A stretch of DNA of 6,615 nucleotides from Oscillospiraceae bacterium. GTDB taxonomy: Bacteria > Bacillota > Clostridia > Oscillospirales > Ruminococcaceae. The stretch is from contig JAIEDJ010000032.1 of NCBI GenBank assembly GCA_029068025.1, positions 1 through 6,615 on the forward strand, read 5' to 3'. This document shows, piece by piece, positions 4,139 through 6,615 of the stretch. Position numbers and translations under genes: made by a program. Position 1 is the first letter of the stretch. Each line of letters starts with the position of its first letter. The notes beneath the pieces are model-generated. The model ran no database searches. It was not told where the DNA came from and was given only the letters and a program-made list of their open reading frames with translations.

Positions 4139-6436
4139 ATGACGGAGAAAACAGAAAAGTCAACAAAAACCAAAAGGATAAAAACGATCAGAAGAACGGT
4201 GCCGATACAGCGTGTGAACACGTTTCTGCATTGGAAAGAATTCCTTCTGGAGAACGCCGTGTGGGCGCTCACCGGATTTGGGCTGGAGCTCGGAACGTCG
4301 GACTTTTCCGCCGCGCCCGGAGCGGCGGCGCTGGCGGCGGGGCTGTCGGGAAACCGCGCGTTGTTTGCGATGATAGGCGGCATCATAGGGGCGCTGCTGC
4401 ACGGATTCCCGGGCGCGGTGACGGGGTTCGCGGCATTGGCGATCGTGCTTGCGGCGCGTATCCTGCCGGATATGCACAACCCTAGGCTCCGCGCCGTACT
4501 GCGGTTTGTCGCAGCAGCATCGGGCGTGTTCTTCTCGAGGATAGCTCAGGCGGCAAACACAGCGGAGCTTCTGGCGGTGGTCGTCGCCGCGCTCACCTCG
4601 GCGATCTTTGCAGTGTGCGTCTGTGCTCTGTCAGAAAGCGCTCTCATACGCGGCGTGGACATCGGCGAACCGCGCGACTGTGCGCTGGGATGCGTAATAG
4701 TCGCTCTGGGATTTTTTTCTCTGGGTGCGCTGGACTATAGCATTATAAATGTTGGCAGACTTGTGATGGGAACCGCGCTGATGACCGTGACCGCGCGTCG
4801 CGGTCTTTCATGGTGCGCCGCAGTGGGGATATCCGCTATTCTGGGTCTGTGCGCACAGTCTCCGCAGATCGGCGCGGGAGCGGCGCTGATAGCCTTTTCG
4901 GCAGCCTCGGGCTGTGTGTTCGCAAAGTACGGGAAGCTCGCAAGGGCGGCAGGTTTTCTGTTCATAAGCTCTCTGGCAATGCTGATCACAGGCATAGACG
5001 AGGGAATGTGGAGGATCTTTACGGAATGTGCGGCGGCGGCATTCGTTGTCATTCCGATTGAAAAGATCAAGGTTCCCGAGAGCGACTTTTCGGACAGAAC
5101 GATCGCTCTTATGCTTCGCGAACGTCTTAATTTCGCAGCGGACGCGATCTCGGGGATCGGCGCGGGGATAAACGCCGCTGCTGACGCGCTTGACCGCAAA
5201 TATTACACCACTCTTGATGAGCTTCCCGAAAAAGCAGCGGACAAGTGCTGCCGTTCCTGTCCGAATTCCATGACCTGCTGGGGGAAGAACTACGAGCTGT
5301 TCCACGCGGAATTCTCAAAGCTTGCCGCGCAGCTCCGGGCTGGCATAGAGCTGACGGAATTCTCCATGTCGCCCGAATGTGCGGAGCTGTGCATCAACAA
5401 AAGCGGAGTTATCAAGGCAGTAACGGCGCAGTATTCGCGTTATCTGTCTGTTATGACGGACGAGCGCCGTGTACGGGAGCTGAGGAGGATCTACACCGAT
5501 CAGCTTGCGGGAGTGCGCGATATACTGCGGGATATGGGCGACCTCCGCGCGGAGATCAATACCTCGAACCGCAGCCGAGCCGCAGAAAAACGTGCCGAAG
5601 ATATCCTTCGGGAAAACGGAATGGATCTGCCGCAGGCGTTTGTAATGTTTGACCGGCGCGGCAAGCTGAGATTCGAGGCATACGGCGCTGCCGAACCGCG
5701 CGTGGAGCCGGAATATCTCGGCACGCTGCTTTCAAAGTCTCTGGGCAGAGAGCTTGAGACTCCGGAGATCTCGGGAAGCAGCGGAAGATACAGGATAACC
5801 GCCGGAGAACGCACTGCGTTATCCGCGAAGATCGGGGCGTTTCAGATACCGCGCGGCAGCAACCGCGTCTGCGGTGACTGCTATGAGACCTTCACGGATC
5901 CGTGCGGAATGTTGTATGTAATACTCTCCGACGGTATGGGCAGCGGTTCGAGGGCAAGAGTTGACTCGGCGATGGCGTGCTCGGTACTGTCAAAGCTGCT
6001 CAAAAGCGGGATATCGCTGAAGGTGGCGCTGGAGACGGTGAACACGGTGCTGATGGTGAAAAGCTCGGATGAGAGCTTTGCTACTCTGGACATATGCAGA
6101 ATAGACCTGAACAGCGGCGAGTGCGCCGTATACAAGGCGGGCGCGGCAACAACGTATATAAAATCGTCGGACAAGCTCATCCGCGCGGCGCTCTCGTCAC
6201 CGCCCGCGGGACTTGGCGGAAGGCTGAGCGTTCCCGCGCAGAAGTTTACGGTAGGCTCCGGCGACGTTATACTGATGATGACGGACGGCATAGTTCCTGA
6301 TGAAAAATGGCTTTCCAAAGAGCTTTCCCGCCGCGTTGAGCCGCGTGAGCTTTCGGAACGGATCGCCAAAGCGGCTCGCAGCGGAGATAACGCGCGTGAC
6401 GACGATATCAGCGTGATAGCGCTGGTGGTGACCTGA
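4139..6436 (+). CDS. spoIIE: Stage II sporulation protein E (SpoIIE), membrane PP2C-type phosphatase
   Basis: SpoIIE dephosphorylates the anti-anti-sigma factor SpoIIAA to release sigma-F in the forespore, and it associates with FtsZ at the asymmetric septum. The 765-residue protein has all three family regions. Residues 1-35 are a basic cytoplasmic lead; about 38-307 is a run of Ala/Gly-rich membrane helices. The central region (about 310-560) has a helical ALMLRERL segment and a cysteine cluster C370, C371, C374, C380 (CCRSCPNSMTCW) followed by C414 and C418. The phosphatase domain shows C-G-D-C-Y (578-582, D580), SDGMGSG with metal ligand D598, MTDGI with D716, and DDDIS with D754-D756, so it looks catalytically intact. 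It stops directly after the last strand, shorter than the 827-residue Bacillus protein as I recall it. ATG 4139 follows AAAGG (4126-4130) by 8 nt. Confidence 0.97.
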   Translation: MTEKTEKSTKTKRIKTIRRTVPIQRVNTFLHWKEFLLENAVWALTGFGLELGTSDFSAAPGAAALAAGLSGNRALFAMIGGIIGALLHGFPGAVTGFAALAIVLAARILPDMHNPRLRAVLRFVAAASGVFFSRIAQAANTAELLAVVVAALTSAIFAVCVCALSESALIRGVDIGEPRDCALGCVIVALGFFSLGALDYSIINVGRLVMGTALMTVTARRGLSWCAAVGISAILGLCAQSPQIGAGAALIAFSAASGCVFAKYGKLARAAGFLFISSLAMLITGIDEGMWRIFTECAAAAFVVIPIEKIKVPESDFSDRTIALMLRERLNFAADAISGIGAGINAAADALDRKYYTTLDELPEKAADKCCRSCPNSMTCWGKNYELFHAEFSKLAAQLRAGIELTEFSMSPECAELCINKSGVIKAVTAQYSRYLSVMTDERRVRELRRIYTDQLAGVRDILRDMGDLRAEINTSNRSRAAEKRAEDILRENGMDLPQAFVMFDRRGKLRFEAYGAAEPRVEPEYLGTLLSKSLGRELETPEISGSSGRYRITAGERTALSAKIGAFQIPRGSNRVCGDCYETFTDPCGMLYVILSDGMGSGSRARVDSAMACSVLSKLLKSGISLKVALETVNTVLMVKSSDESFATLDICRIDLNSGECAVYKAGAATTYIKSSDKLIRAALSSPPAGLGGRLSVPAQKFTVGSGDVILMMTDGIVPDEKWLSKELSRRVEPRELSERIAKAARSGDNARDDDISVIALVVT

Positions 6437-6615
6437 TATCGCTTGAGCGCCTGCGGCGTGGGGCTTTGCGCCATTTGCGCCTGCGGCGCGGGGTTGTTTA
6501 AAAGGTTAAATGTAGTTTTCTCGTCTGCTTGACGTTTGCGAATTGCTTTCGCGCTCGGGCTGCGGGGGAACACCCTTCGGGAGATAGGGGGAGGGAGAAT
6601 AAAATCCAACAAAAA
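6437..6615. other. spoIIE downstream region, no gene seen
   Basis: No start codon with ribosome site or plausible reading frame begins here before the window ends. The stretch holds the GC-rich direct repeat at 6447-6493, an AT-rich patch (6494-6520) sharing the 12-mer GTTTAAAAGGTT with 1665-1676, and TTTGCGAATTGC at 6535-6546, which matches the arm of repeat element 2 at 11 of 12 positions. A small CCC-TTC-GGG hairpin lies at 6573-6581. No strong terminator with a T-tract is evident for spoIIE. Confidence 0.5.
6447..6493 (+). repeat. Tandem 17-nt GC-rich repeat after spoIIE
   Basis: GCGCCTGCGGCGTGGGG (6447-6463) recurs as GCGCCTGCGGCGCGGGG (6477-6493), one mismatch in 17, with a 30-bp period. 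The second unit contains a perfect hairpin GCGCC-TGC-GGCGC (6477-6489). Starting 11 bp past the stop codon, it may serve as a 3' stabilising structure or weak terminator for spoIIE. Confidence 0.6.

Noticed and set aside
6447..6493. Possible CRISPR-like array from the spaced 17-nt repeats
   Set aside because: There are only two units with a 13-nt gap, no further repeats and no cas genes in view.
5881..6612. Minus-strand open frame (243 codons) opposite the SpoIIE phosphatase domain
   Set aside because: It lies over the most conserved part of spoIIE; high GC at third positions keeps the reverse frame open. The product is Ser-rich without recognisable motifs.

Overview
The window looks like chromosomal DNA from an uncultured, endospore-forming member of the Clostridia (Firmicutes/Bacillota), probably an Oscillospiraceae/Ruminococcaceae-type gut bacterium. 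The evidence is a full-length spoIIE, a BMP-family lipoprotein with a standard lipobox, AG-rich Shine-Dalgarno sites, and GC-leaning genes separated by very AT-rich promoters. The genus assignment is an inference from overall style.

Layout from left to right: (i) 1-246 is an AT-rich upstream region with an extended -10 promoter; (ii) 247-1431 (+) encodes a BMP/Med-family (PnrA-like) ABC-transporter substrate-binding lipoprotein, with no permease or ATPase gene nearby; (iii) 1432-1721 is a convergent intergenic region bounded by two copies of one 31-nt GC-rich hairpin, with a ~100-bp structured repeat between them; (iv) 1722-2570 (-) is rsmA/ksgA; (v) 2571-2848 holds a second member of the same structured repeat family, a dyad over a possible promoter, and a heptad repeat; (vi) 2849-3334 (-) is a dCMP deaminase and 3361-3714 (-) a small TPR-like protein, 26 bp apart and probably co-transcribed; (vii) 3715-4138 is a 424-bp divergent regulatory region; (viii) 4139-6436 (+) is spoIIE; (ix) 6437-6615 is a repeat-rich tail with no gene seen.

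The genes do not form one pathway. They are rRNA maturation (RsmA), pyrimidine deoxynucleotide supply (dCMP to dUMP), solute or nucleoside capture (BMP lipoprotein) and sporulation (SpoIIE). The most informative non-coding signals are two. First, the spoIIE promoter has the unusual 21-bp -35/-10 spacing known from Spo0A-activated promoters, with Spo0A-box-like sites upstream; one of these coincides exactly with the -35 hexamer of a consensus promoter firing the other way. Second, there is a pair of ~100-110 bp intergenic elements in opposite orientation, each built as a 12-bp terminal arm followed directly by a shared 23-nt hairpin core. Their arms differ in sequence yet stay complementary, which suggests selection on structure. 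I found no clear novel defence or biosynthetic system; the protein genes are recognisable families.
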